A DNA stretch of 64,000 nucleotides from Elmis aenea (Eukaryota > Arthropoda > Insecta > Coleoptera > Elmidae): positions 51,560,966 to 51,624,965 of the forward strand of contig OX393576.1 in the NCBI GenBank assembly GCA_947652605.1. The letters are read 5' to 3'. The translations under genes and the position numbers were made by a program. This document shows, piece by piece, positions 40,224 through 51,600 of the stretch. Below the pieces are notes generated by a model that searched no databases, was not told the origin of the DNA, and saw only the letters and a program-made list of their open reading frames with translations. Position 1 is the stretch's first letter. Each line of letters opens with the position of its first letter.

Positions 40224-40690
40224 CAAGTGAGGGTCACGATACGTTGTCAATAGAATTTGCTTAAGGCTGTATTTACATCAAGGACATCAAAACTAAATGT
40301 TTTCCAGAGTTATACGTGCCACTGGCCATTTCTTTCGGAAAAATAGGGGAAAAACTGAAAAATTGGTATAAAAAGATAATTTTTGCGATCGCGTTGTACA
40401 TGAAACCGTCAGAGACAAAATCGAAATTCTTCTATTGACCAATGCGCGCATTCTTTGCAAGTAAAATGGTGCAAAGTTTTTGAAAAAATCTTAAACAGTT
40501 CCGGAGAAAAGCGTCAAAAACGAAACCCCTGCATAAGCGCTATGATTTGAGAAGTTGTGGTATATCTGCATAACTATATCTATGCGACTTGCATAGGTGT
40601 TTAACATAGGGAAAACCGTTTTTACAAAGGCCTCGTTTTTCGCGTTTTTCTCCGGAACATTTTTTTATCGTTTTTCGCGTTTTTCTCCGG
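40224..40690 (+). mobile_element. Half copy of the 6534-7247 palindrome
   Basis: Begins CAAGTGAGGGTCACGATACG and keeps ttttccagagttatacgtgc, gccactggcc and gaagttg blocks of that element; the second inverted end is missing. At its end, a roughly 36-bp unit (tcgcgtttttctccggaac) is duplicated in tandem (about 40635-40695). Confidence 0.8.
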
Positions 40691-40699
40691 AACATTTTT

Positions 40700-41165
40700 T
40701 ATTAAAATTTGAGCTTCATCTAACTAATTTTTAAGTTTATTGTATATATTATCAATAGCAGTAGTAGTCGTTTTCAATGCTTCACAGAACAAGATCTCTT
40801 CAGTAACGTCACCACTGTCAATATATCGTACATAGGCCATCAATACAGCTTCACTGTCTCTAATAATTGATTCATCCACCTGTATTGAGAATTTTCTTGC
40901 CCTCAACGTTTCAACAACTTGTGTTTCCACATCTATAGCCATCTTATCTATTATTTTGCTAAAAGTATTATTGCTCAGAGGCATTCCTTTCATATCTTTG
41001 TCACCTTTCTCCAAAACTGTTTTAAGAAAAGTTCATATTGCTGGTTTAGTTAAATCCTTCCCTAAAGTATTATTTTTTCCTGATTTAGCTATGAGTGGAG
41101 ACATTTCATAACAAGCTTCAAAAGTACGATTTTGGGTAGCAGTTCGTAAAGAAAACAATAATATT
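40700..41165 (-). pseudogene. hAT (ZBED5/SCAND3-like) transposase fragment
   Basis: Minus-strand frame: RTATQNRTFEACYEMSPLIA, KDLTKPAI, a stop, then LSNNTFSKIIDKMAIDVETQ, RARKFSIQVDESIIRDSEAV and LMAYVRYID to a stop at 40724. FSIQVDES and the AYVRYI context match the start of the catalytic (RNase H-like) domain of this hAT group, the D of VDES being the expected first catalytic Asp. In-frame stops show it is dead. Confidence 0.8.
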
Positions 41166-41248
41166 GATCTTTATTCAAATTTCTCCTTTAAATTTGTTTA
41201 GATCGTAGTAGAGGGGAGGTGACGGCTGCAATATTTTTTTATTGCCCC

Positions 41249-41352
41249 TTAAAATAAAAATATTTCTCCCCAAAATATTCATATTGCCCCCCAAAATATT
41301 CATTTTTTCCCCCAAAATATTCATATTGCCCCCCAAAATATTCATATTCTCC
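41249..41352 (+). repeat. Tandem array, about 20-bp unit
   Basis: Four to five units of ttgccccccaaaatattcat with small changes, just inside the right end of the hAT element. Subterminal repeats of this kind often bind hAT transposases, but that role is only inferred. Confidence 0.75.
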
Positions 41353-41396
41353 TCCTGTGGGACCTACGCTCCACGTTGGAAAAGACTGTTTTAGAA

Positions 41397-43160
41397 TAAA
41401 CACAACCCGATAACTGGTGAGGAACGATTGTTGCTTTAATATCTTGCTCCTGTGTTTTTAAAGCGAGGCTAATTGTTTATTTAATTGTACTTGTATACTC
41501 CAACAAACAAATACTTTATTAAAATTTATTTCAGTTAATAAATAACACGCCCAGATATACTGCACTAATTTGTAACCGAATAATCTTTCTTAATATTATT
41601 ATTTTTTAAATACTAGAAAAAAAAACTGTATCTGATGTGTTTTTTATAAAATATTGGTTTATTTAATGCACTTTCGCCAAATCAGCACACCACATTATTA
41701 CAGACTTTCGGAATAGTTTGCATACATTTGCATTTAAAGCGGAGCATATTTGAACAACGTTGAGATACGTTATGCAAGCCATTAACCAGACAATATATAA
41801 AACAGGACTTCTAACGGTTCACATATCATATAAATTTTAAATTAATAAATAATCTACTCATATAACCGCGAGATAAACACAAAACTAAATAAATTAACCC
41901 AGTGCAGTGAAATTAGCAATAATTCTTAAATTTTATTCACAATCTCCGCTTTTTATGTAAAATTTTATTTTATTTAAAAGATTATAAAGCATTGATACCA
42001 TTATTTGAATTACTAAGTAAATCTTTATTGTAATCTAGAAATCTAGAGAAATAAAATACGTTTGAGTAATTCCATCCACTATTTTATAGTTTGTACGACG
42101 AAGAACCCAAATTTTTCTCAAACAGAATCGAAAATGGACTAGCTACACATAACATAGTACCTACATAGGTTATCACATTTAGACGTGAAAACGAGAAAAT
42201 CTTTACTGCCGTCAAGCTTTTTCACCAAATTCTAGCCTTTGACGGGTTATAATAGTATAATATTAAACCAGTCCTAGAACGTACGTGATCTCATAGGGGA
42301 AATTGTAGATCATTAATTTCTTTGAGGCGATAATAAATGAGCTACCATTTCAAGGTAAATTTGGACGTCAACATGCGCGATGATTTATATCTTCGTTATT
42401 ACATGAATCCTCCGCAGTTTTTAGATTAATTACCAAACGCGTTGTCAATAATTTAACATTGTTCAGCTAACCTCACCACTGGTTAAATAGATTTTGGTAT
42501 AACATTAACATTTGCGGCTAAAGCTTCGCTATAAAATTAAACGCAGCAAGTCAAGAGGGGAAGATTTAGATCTTCTCATGAGAGAGCAATACCTATTTCT
42601 TAAACTGGATGAGCTGTTAACTTTTATCTGGCCAAAACTGTATATTTTTTTAAATTAAGCATACAAATCTGTGTTCTATTTTAGTAAATAACGATGTTAT
42701 AGTAAATTATCAATAATAAAATTTCATTTTTGGTCTGTAGTGCCAAAATGAAAAGCGATATAAAAAATCTGATTACTTATGCGTCCTTTTCTCAAAAAAA
42801 TTACCCAAGAGACCTAAGTCAGATTTTTGCGGGCGGTAACCGAGATACCCCGTAAAACATTCGAATCTGGTTCACCCTGTATATTGGTGCTTACTGCTTT
42901 ATATACAGGATATTCCACTATATTTTTATATTATTGAAACAACGAAAATCGGAGCACGAAATAACATCAGTAGGTAAGACTAATGCTAATGTCAAGTATA
43001 ATCTATATTTGAGAAACTACTTTTGCTTACTAACTGTTGACACAGAAAAAATCATTCTGAGATACACCTATTTCGATTCAGGAAAACACACTCGACTGTA
43101 GACTAATGCCACTGCATTACAGAAGCAATAAACTCGAGGAAATGTTTGACAAATATACAA
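41397..43160. other. AT-rich DNA with a one-sided CAGGGTG terminus
   Basis: A right-hand end, aaccgagatacc ... tggttcaccctg, finishes at 42879 with TA after it; no matching left end was found. Nothing else recognised. Confidence 0.45.
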
Positions 43161-43168
43161 AAAAAAAA

Positions 43169-43186
43169 CACACACACACACACACA
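43169..43186 (+). repeat. CA dinucleotide microsatellite
   Basis: Nine CA units following an A run. Confidence 0.85.
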
Positions 43187-43189
43187 TAC

Positions 43190-45430
43190 CTACCTAAATG
43201 GACATATTTTGTAAAACCACAAAGTTAAACTAGGTTACACCTTAAGGCCTAAGGAGTGCAGATATTTATTTAATATTCTGTTGTAATGTTGTTACTAAAT
43301 TGCAAATTATGGTAAAATCGACGCGGCCTTCCTTTCACGAACCAAATATCTCAGCGTTGAACGTAGCTTCTTTTTCGTACGTTATAATTCACAGAAAACT
43401 TTGTAACAATATCAAAATTAACATTATAGTGGCCTATGCTTTGATGAATCATCGCCATGCTCATCTTTTTATAATTACGTCTAATTAAACCGAAGTGGAA
43501 ACAGATTGAGATTTACTTTCACTGCACAATCTAATGCGACAAGTTTAAAACAAAGATAAACATTAAAAATTAAAAATATTACCAGTTGTGTTTATGATAT
43601 ATTTCTGTTTTGAAACCGATTTTTGTCGACATGTTTTTATTTAATAGCAAGAAATGTAATTAGGAAAAATTTTAGTGTTAAAATTTGATTAAAATATTTT
43701 TTTTTTACTAATAGTTCCATCAATAAATATGAGCCAAAAATATTTCAAGCAGCTAATTTTGAATCAACGTACAGTAACGTGTTGATATTGTTGTTTTTAC
43801 AACCAACCTGTTTAACTATGAACTGTTTCTGGCGAGGTACGATAATGTAAACAAACATTAATAGCACGGTACACGCAAAAAACCTGCGGCGCAATCTGTT
43901 AGAGGTTTAAACATAAGTGATTTCTTACAGACTTCTCGTTTTTTGCTGTCTCAATCTGTTGAGTGCAAACATAAAATGGGTTGGACATTGAAAATGTCGA
44001 TTGCAGAGTTTGCTTATTCTAGCAAAACACGCGGTTGTTTGTAAAAAAAAACAACCCAAACAGGTGTACAAATTTCATTCGATTGCGTTCTACATGGCTA
44101 AAACACGCTAAAAATAAACCATTTGGCTCGAGGCCCAGTTCGTACATATTTACGACTTTTCTACGCCACCATACTGCTCTGATACACGTTCTGAAACTAG
44201 AAGAATTTGTCTTGTAAGTGAAAAACTACAGTTAAACGTCATGTAACAGAAGTTCGCAAATTAAGTAAATTTTATAGAGCATGGTAATATAAAAGCTTAC
44301 TACTTTTTTCTTACAAGTCAGTTCACTTAAAAAATTTAGTTAACCTACTGGAACAGTTGAAAATAACGCAAAACTTTTAACTTACACTAAACAAACAACT
44401 CAATAGCATCAAATACACTTTATATTGAAAACTTCAATTTATTGATAAGAAATATTGCTTTGAGAAAACTTAACGTTAAAGGTATCATAACTTACGTGTT
44501 TTATCAAAAAATATCTTTGAATGTTAGATATCGTTTGCAAATAGCTTTGCTGTACTTGTTAAATATATCTAATAGTTCATACCACTAAGTTTATTTTTAT
44601 ATTTCCCAATTATTGTTGCAATTATGACCCAACCCAGCTTAACAAACGATATTGTAAAATCTTAATTAGTTCGTTTTTTGCTTCTTCGGTCTACCTAAAC
44701 TTGATGTTCATGTTTCTATAGACAGCGAGTTATACAGAAAAATAAGAGATCATGTGTTAAGTCCACGTTTCAGTTGCAATGTTCTATTATATTATACCAA
44801 CTTTTATAAAATATTTACGAATCTTAACAGTTCATAATAATAATACACTCAAACGTTGGTGTTGGTAATAATGATGAATTTATAGACTTAACTATGTTTT
44901 CCACATAAATCTTATTGTAATTTTGCGCTATAATGCTCGTTGATTCTATTACTTATTAGTCCCGTTTTGGTTAACTTAATTGCCGATATAAATAAAGGAA
45001 AATTCTCCATTAGCACTAAAGATTATTCTTAATTCCTATAAATTAAACATGTACGTATATAACTTCTATGCACTTGCGATTTCACCGGAAATAACAGTTA
45101 TTTTGTTTACTTAAAAGCAGCACCTGGTTATATTTTTACATCTTTAAAAGCAGAGCAAACTTTGAAAACAGCTGCATCATTATGAAAACTTCGTCCAAGA
45201 ATAATGCAGTCGACAAACATAATGTTTTTCTTCCTAAAAAATCTTCAAAATGATGCAGTTTATTATATTAAGCTGTAAACAGGGGTGGGAAGTTCATGTT
45301 TTGGGGACGCACTAGTTATAAAAAATACTTTTGCAACAAACTCTAAACTCACGTTAATTCGTAAAAAATTTTACTTTATATTATAAACAAAAACAATCCA
45401 CATAAAATGCTTAAAAGAATTACCAATTTA
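43190..45430. other. AT-rich DNA, nothing recognised
   Basis: No supported gene or transposon. Confidence 0.5.
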
Positions 45431-45608
45431 TCGAACTTACAGTAAATGTAACAGAAGTGTGTCGAGACATTTAAAACAACGGAGCACCAGCTTTTGTATA
45501 CCTTTTTTATAGAACATAATCACTTGTGAAGATAGCCACTCCTGCTTTGCTCCTTTGAGGGCATCAACGTTGAAGAAACTTGCTTGCAGTAATTTCTTCA
45601 GATGTAAG

Positions 45609-45986
45609 TAGGGGTTTGGAGCGGAGCACGGAGCTGGAGCACGGAGCTGGAGCACGGAGCTGGAGCACGGAGCTGGAGCACGGAGCAGTGGAGCAATGGG
45701 TTTTTGCCCGGAGCTGGAGTCCGGAGCAAATAATTTTGATTGCTCCACTGCTCTAGTTTATCATGAAATTATTTTTTTTTAAACTTTTTTTCCGTTTATC
45801 AATATTTGAAGATCAATAGTTTGTTCTTACAAACACATATTAATTTAACTTAATTTGTTTGTCAGGGTCAGATATTGTAGTTTTTGACCCATTTACACAT
45901 ATCCGATAAAATCAAAGCTGTTGCTGAAGCAGGCAGATTGTTGTCGGAGCGGAGCAATTAAAAAATTGAACTGCTCCAAACCCGTG
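45609..45986. mobile_element. 378-bp hAT-like MITE with a 13-bp minisatellite
   Basis: TAGGGGTTTGGAGC at the left and GCTCCAAACCCGTG at the right are flanked by exact 8-bp GATGTAAG (45601-45608, 45987-45994). Five perfect or near-perfect 13-bp units (GAGCACGGAGCTG) follow the left end. Duplication length indicates hAT or a hAT-like family. Confidence 0.88.
45624..45688 (+). repeat. 13-bp minisatellite, five units
   Basis: GAGCACGGAGCTG repeated head to tail, the last unit ending cag. It is made of the same ggagc word that forms the terminal repeats of the surrounding MITE. Confidence 0.9.
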
Positions 45987-46189
45987 GATGTAAGAACAGA
46001 TTAAAGTCACTTGGCGTAAAGTGTTGGTTATACAGCCATACAGAGTGATTTATTTGGTACCAGTTAAATTAAGTGATAAGGACTAGAGTTTGAGCATTAG
46101 CGTGTGTTCCTCGAACAGCATCATCGACACCCAGTTTGAGCACAATTTCCGAAAGTTTAACCGATCTGTCACTATTTCGTGTAAAAAAG

Positions 46190-46366
46190 TTTTTGAAATT
46201 TGCGGGAAATGCTAGGAAATCAATGATGAGTGCAAAGTAGCAGTACAGGAGTGGCTATCTTCACAGGCGGCCCTGATCTGTAAACAGGTCATGCAGAAGC
46301 TAGAGCCCCGTTGTTATAAATGTCTCAATTAAATTGGAAACTATGTAGAGAATTAGTTGAAGGCAT
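46190..46366 (+). pseudogene. Second mariner transposase C-terminal relic, opposite strand
   Basis: The plus frame reads DECKVAVQEWLSSQAALICK, then QKLEPRCYKCLN, a stop and IGNYVEN. EWLSSQ...QKL.PR..KCL....NYVE is the same C-terminal segment as in the minus-strand relic 200 bp away. The two copies face away from each other. Confidence 0.7.
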
Positions 46367-48346
46367 GGCAAATCTAATGAGAAGATTTTCTCTCTAAATT
46401 AATCCTAGTTTTTTACTAGTCATATAAATGGTATTTACCTACTTTCCGCATACGTATCTACTATCAGTGCAGCATCCTCTTAAATACCATTTTTGCCAAA
46501 GTTTAGTTCTCAAAAATGTAATAAACTTTGGCACACTAATTAAAAATTCCGTATACCAATAACGACCGTAACTTTTCATTTTAATTACTTGTTACGACGC
46601 ATGAACCATCGACACCCTCGCTCGGTACAACACCAATGTAAAATTTCATTAAACCTGTACAAACAGATGAGCTTTTGTTGACACGAATACACAAATATTG
46701 ATTAAAAAGAGCATAATTCAGTGCTGCCTTCACACAGCCTTGCCAAGAGCATGACCCGGTTATCTAAATATTCTAGTCTGGGTCTGAATGGGCTTCCAAC
46801 ATTGTTACGGTATACGGACAACGTACATTTCACTTCTTCCGGCATTTATAGCGATACGAAACCGTTGCTACTTTCTAAGCGATGCGTACATTATACAACC
46901 GCATATTTGTGGCTCAAGTTTACACTGACATTTGTTATAATTACAATAAAAAAGATGCGAAAAAGGAAATAACGGAAAACGACACAGAAATTACTTTCTC
47001 CTCGTAATGATGATGATAATCTACCAGAAGAGAAATTAACATTTTTAACTGACAATTATCTTAAAGTAAAAAGTGAACATTCCTTCGATAATTTAGAGGG
47101 CAATAACAGGTGCAAGTTATAAATAAAATGGGTAAACAAAATAACAGCATCTATATTTAACATATTGAGTAGGTAATGAGAAAAAATGTTGTTCATCAAC
47201 CGATCCGTCCGTCAAGCTTATTTTACAAGTTCATTACCAAAATAAGTCTTGTGTTAAGTGGTACAATATCTAGGACCTTATAGGCAAAAAATATGAATTG
47301 TTTTCTAAGAAGTACCATATTTTAGAACAAAATGCGATTAACTGGACTTTTCAAGATTCAATTTTTAATACTTTTACAAAGAATTTGAAGTCCCTGGACA
47401 ACCTTAACTTACTTCTAGAAATATTTTCTTTAGAGATGCTTAAAATGCATCCCATTTGTTATTAAAAAATGTAGGAATTTATAGTTTAAGTATGATTTCT
47501 TTAATAACAAATGCATGTGCATTTTAAGAGCCCTACAGATAATATTGCTAAACATTTTAATTGTACAGATACTTTGAACCTACAGTAAATGTACGTGACT
47601 TAATTGCTATAAACGAAATACAATTGGTCCAGCAGTAACTCTTACATAGAAATCGTGCAAAGATATAGTCAACCATGGTATGTTATCAATAAAGTTATAC
47701 AGATAAATCTTTACATGTGTTCCAGTGCATATTATGAACCAAAGTTTTACTACGAAAGTCATGGCGACTGTTTGGTCATCCTAACTCATTAGCAGCAAAG
47801 TTACTTATAAACACTGGATAAACTAAAAACAAAAGATGTTTAAACTTAAACCTCTGGACTTGCCTTTAATGGCTTTACGTAAGCCTTAATTCTGTGTAGA
47901 TATCTAATAATGACTTTAGTTAAAGTATTTTTAAAGGTTAGTTACCACTGGGCTTATGTCTCATATTAAATTCAAGCCCTGAATATACTTGTTGCTTATA
48001 ACCAATTTGGTTGTTAGTGAATCAGCTATGTTTTTAGTCTTGAAAGTATAAATACAGCAGTTTATAGGAATTTAATACAATTATTCGTCACACCAATTAC
48101 TGCGCACTCAGGACAATTCCAGGATTTAGGTCAAGGCAGAACGAAATGTGTGGTTACTGAGCTTTAAAGGCACTAGCTACTGCTCCCTTAAGTGGAAAAG
48201 TAAAGCATAAACAAAGCAAAAATATCCTACACAAGAATATTTTGCTTACTACAAAAACTCTACAGTTGAGGCAAATTATCTGCCATTTTCGGTTTTTGAG
48301 TTATAGTCAAAAAAGATTCTATTTGTCATTCTAATAGTGTTATAAA
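46367..48346. other. AT-rich DNA, nothing recognised
   Basis: No supported gene or transposon end. Confidence 0.5.
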
Positions 48347-49933
48347 CAGGGTGTTTCATTTTTCCATTGGACACTATTGTTATCTCCGTAAATAATGAAA
48401 ATACAAGGTTGGTTAAATGGGACAAAAGTTAGTTAATTAGGAGTGTATTTTAAACAAGATCTTGTTTTGTTAAAAAATTCCATGGCTTGCGTGATATAAC
48501 GAAAAAACCGAAATCGATCAACATTTTTAAACTTAAATATCTCGGCTATTGTTGCGAATACACAAAAACGCCAAAGGAAAAATGTTTTGCAGATTTTGTT
48601 TGCTATAAGGTGGCGATAGTCGAATTTTTATTTATAAATTACCGTGCGAGATATTTGACAAAACAACTTTTTTTTAAATAGCAGTCGTAGTAGGCGATGA
48701 CTTAGATTTAAAGATATTTTTTTCTCTTTACAATGATATAATATTTTATATGTCTATTTTCAAAAATAAGCGAAATAATCTAAAAAAATGCAAAATCTTA
48801 AGATAAAAATCAAGGTTGCCATGGAAAAAACAATAACCGACTTCATTTGTTTTATTTCGACCCTTGCTTGTCTATTATAATAATTGAGTTAACTGAAAAT
48901 AATGTAAATTATAAATCTGACTATCGCCATCTTATAGCAAACAAAATCTGCAAAACATTTTTCCTTTGGCGTTTTTGTGTATTCGCAACAATAGCCGAGA
49001 TATTTAACCCTTTGATTCCCAAAATAAGTTTCATTGATAAAAAGAAAAAAAATATTTACTTTATTAACTTAAAATACCATAACATGAACAATAAAAAAAT
49101 CTGTTTGTAATATATTTTTTTTAAATAGAAAAAAAGTCGGTGGTTTCATCAGATAACCACTGGGACAAAAAAACACTTTCCCTTTTTATGGTGTTTAATA
49201 ATTTAATAATAAATAAATTTTCTTTGAACCCAAAATAATTTTTTTCAATAAAAAAAAAGTTATCATTCACTTCATGAACTTAAAATAAATTAAAATTAAC
49301 ATAATTTTTTTTTTACAATAATAGAAACAAAAGCGGTGGTTTCATCAGATAACCAGTGGCGCACAAGAAACACACTTTAAATATTTTTATAAATATTTTT
49401 TATAACTTCGAATTTAAAAGCAAATCCATAAACAAATTATCACCTGATCATAATTCACTGATAAATTTACTTACCAGCCTTTACAATCAACTAATTGCGT
49501 AAAATTTAATATTTTCTTGCGATTTACCACTGTTTGACAAGTCGACTTACACCATGCAAAACATTTAAATGAAATTTTGGTATACGGACCACGGACCTAT
49601 TTTAGTACGAACTTTTGCTTTTTGCCAAGAGATGGTGCTATAAGACATAGAATAGCAATAGTGGTTTTAAAGCTTGGTCACTGGGTATCATATAATAAAT
49701 TATTTGAAAGGTGGTTTCTCGGTGAAACCACAAGGAACCAAAGGGTTAAGTTTAAAAATGTTGATCAATTTCGGTTTTTTCGTTATATCACGCAAGCCAT
49801 GGAATTTGTAACAAAACAAGATCTTGTTAAAATACACTCCAAAATAGCCAACTTTTGTCCCATTTAACCAACCTTGTATTTTTATTATTTACGGAGATAG
49901 CAATAGTGTCCCATGAAAAGGCGAAACACCCTG
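48347..49933. mobile_element. CAGGGTGTTTC palindrome split by a piggyBac-like element
   Basis: Left CAGGGTGTTTCATTTTTCC pairs with right gaaaaggcgaaacaccctg. Arms share acaaggttggttaaatggga, caagatcttgtt, ccatggcttgcgtgatataa and ttttggcgtt, in mirror order. The 738-bp TTAA-flanked insert at 49008-49745 interrupts the right arm, and removing it with one TTAA exactly restores the arm (gatatttaagttt). A half copy is at 2576-3041. Confidence 0.88.
49008..49745. mobile_element. piggyBac-like nonautonomous element with TTAA duplication
   Basis: Ends CCCTTTGATTCC and GGAACCAAAGGG lie between TTAA at 49004-49007 and 49746-49749, the target and end form of the piggyBac superfamily. A gtggtttcatcagataacca motif occurs twice inside (about 49140 and 49337) and a variant near the right end. 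No transposase is seen. Confidence 0.9.
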
Positions 49934-50059
49934 TATATCCTAATAAGAAAATAAAGTATTACCGTTTTTTTAATATATGTACTTTTTTACGCAGAATCTA
50001 ATGACGGTATTGAATTATTGTTTTCTTAGTCTGTTTTAGAAATATAGCGCAAACTTGTA

Positions 50060-50395
50060 TTTTTTAAATGGCAACCATAGTTGGTTCTAATATTTACAAA
50101 TATCTTTTTTAAAATTTAAATACGCGAAATTGTATGGAAAATGAAGATCAAGGGAACAAGAATAAATTAGGAAAATGCAGTGAGACAGAAACTGAAAGAA
50201 AGAGGAAGCAGCTGAAGAGGTGCGTCACAGTTAGCCGACAATAGAGAGAGGTGAAAAATCATGATCGAAAATTGGGAAAAGATTTTTCGACACTGAATGA
50301 TCCAACAGGATAAGATCCAAAAAAAAAGAACCGTTTCTTCATCTTTAATAAAAAGCGAGATATCCAAGTAATCCTATCGCATTTGGACCACCCCG
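50060..50395 (-). mobile_element. Half copy of a CAGGGTGG-type palindrome
   Basis: The right end tttggaccaccccg followed by TA, and an internal ttaaatggcaaccatagttgg shared with the arms of the 30180-32753 element. No left terminus. Confidence 0.6.
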
Positions 50396-50397
50396 TA

Positions 50398-51437
50398 CCA
50401 GAAATCATCATACAAGATCTTTAAAGCTTTCACTAAGTCGTCAGAAAAAGCAAAAACAACAATTATAATACACAAGAATTTTATGCTGCACGCATCTAAA
50501 ATTAACAACGAGCTAATGTGAAAACTGTTCCGCTTACAACACTTTCATGACGTTAACACAGCAGAATAATAAAACACTACAAAACTTACGATAAAAGCAT
50601 CTTAACAAAAGCTAATCGTTTATACGTTTTCCCTCCAAATGTAAACAAAGCACGGAATCGTTTATTGTGTTTCAATGATTTTGTTTCGCATCGAATTGTC
50701 TGCTAGTTCGTGTGCATCAGATCAATCAGTATACTCGTAAACCTATTAAAAGTTGACATGTAATACAGTTTCCGATAAAAGCTTTTGGCTTTGAGAATTG
50801 CAATATTCTGTTCGTTCAATACACAGAAATACCATCGCATAATTTTGTCTTAAAGCATTAATAGGCCGATATTTGATTCAATATATTGAACTAAATTTGA
50901 TAGACTAACAGCACTAATAAATTTGGTTTGCCATTGCTTTGCTATCTACTTAGAACAAACCACTTTGTTTTACGTAATTAACTTTGAAGCAACTATAAGG
51001 AGTCATAAATTAGAACAACAAAGACCAGCACAACCCAAGCTTTCTCGTTCGTAGCGTGAATATCGTTTACAAGCTCCTGGGGATTTAACGCCTTGATTAC
51101 TGCATGTTTCAAATATTTTCTAAATTCCATGTACACAACACGTTTCAAAAAATTATTTCATATATAAGGGAGAATGTACTTCCTTATAATCTAATGTCAG
51201 CTCTAACAATATTAAGGAAGGCTTCTCACAATTTTCGGAACCCAAATAAATTGATACTGAAAGACAGAATTTGTATTAAGGGCAATCGCTCCCTTCGGAT
51301 ATCTGCTATCCATTCGTGAACTTAATCGAAAACTTTATATTTACAACAACATTTATCATTGTTATCGTCCATACGGAAAAAAATACAATAATTATTATAA
51401 ATTTAAAATATTTATACCTATTAAGTTCTGCACTATA
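50398..51437. other. AT-rich DNA, nothing recognised
   Basis: No supported feature. Confidence 0.5.
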
Positions 51438-51600
51438 CCGGGTGATTCAGTTTGACTGTCGCACCCCTATAACTTTGTAAGTATTGAGAATAACCCCAAC
51501 AACCCTTATATATTTGAAATCAGCGAGAAATTCTCTATTGAGTGATGTGTTTTTGTTACCTCTACGATGACGTATGTCAAATCCGCGATAGGCAACTGTT
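51438..51600 (+). mobile_element. One-sided terminus, CGGGTGATTCAGTTTGAC type
   Basis: TA then CCGGGTGATTCAGTTTGAC, a variant of the CAGGGTGATTC end at 7514. No partner end in the region. Confidence 0.5.

Larger units (their letters stand above)
39654..41388 (-). mobile_element. hAT element with transposase remnants and 8-bp duplication
   Basis: Left CAGTGTTTCCCAATCTTTTC and right complement CAGTCTTTTCCAACGTGG are flanked by exact TTTTAGAA (39646-39653, 41389-41396). It carries pieces of a ZBED5/SCAND3-type hAT transposase on the minus strand (41165-40700 and 39990-39902), a half copy of the TGA-flanked palindrome (40224-40690) between them, and a tandem array at 41249-41352. Defective. Confidence 0.9.
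45437..46045 (-). pseudogene. Mariner transposase C-terminus split by a hAT-like MITE
   Basis: With the MITE at 45609-45986 and one 8-bp repeat removed, the minus frame reads PSDFNLFLHLKKLLQASFFN and KQEWLSSQVIMFYKKGIQKL before decaying. This is the end of a mariner transposase: the (C)DF/LF motif follows the third catalytic Asp, and EWL...FYKKGIQKL is the usual C-terminal segment. N-terminal parts are not recognised. Confidence 0.78.

Noticed and set aside
45624..45688. Possible CRISPR-like array
   Set aside because: Units are 13 bp, head to tail without spacers, and lie inside a hAT-like MITE; the genome is eukaryotic.
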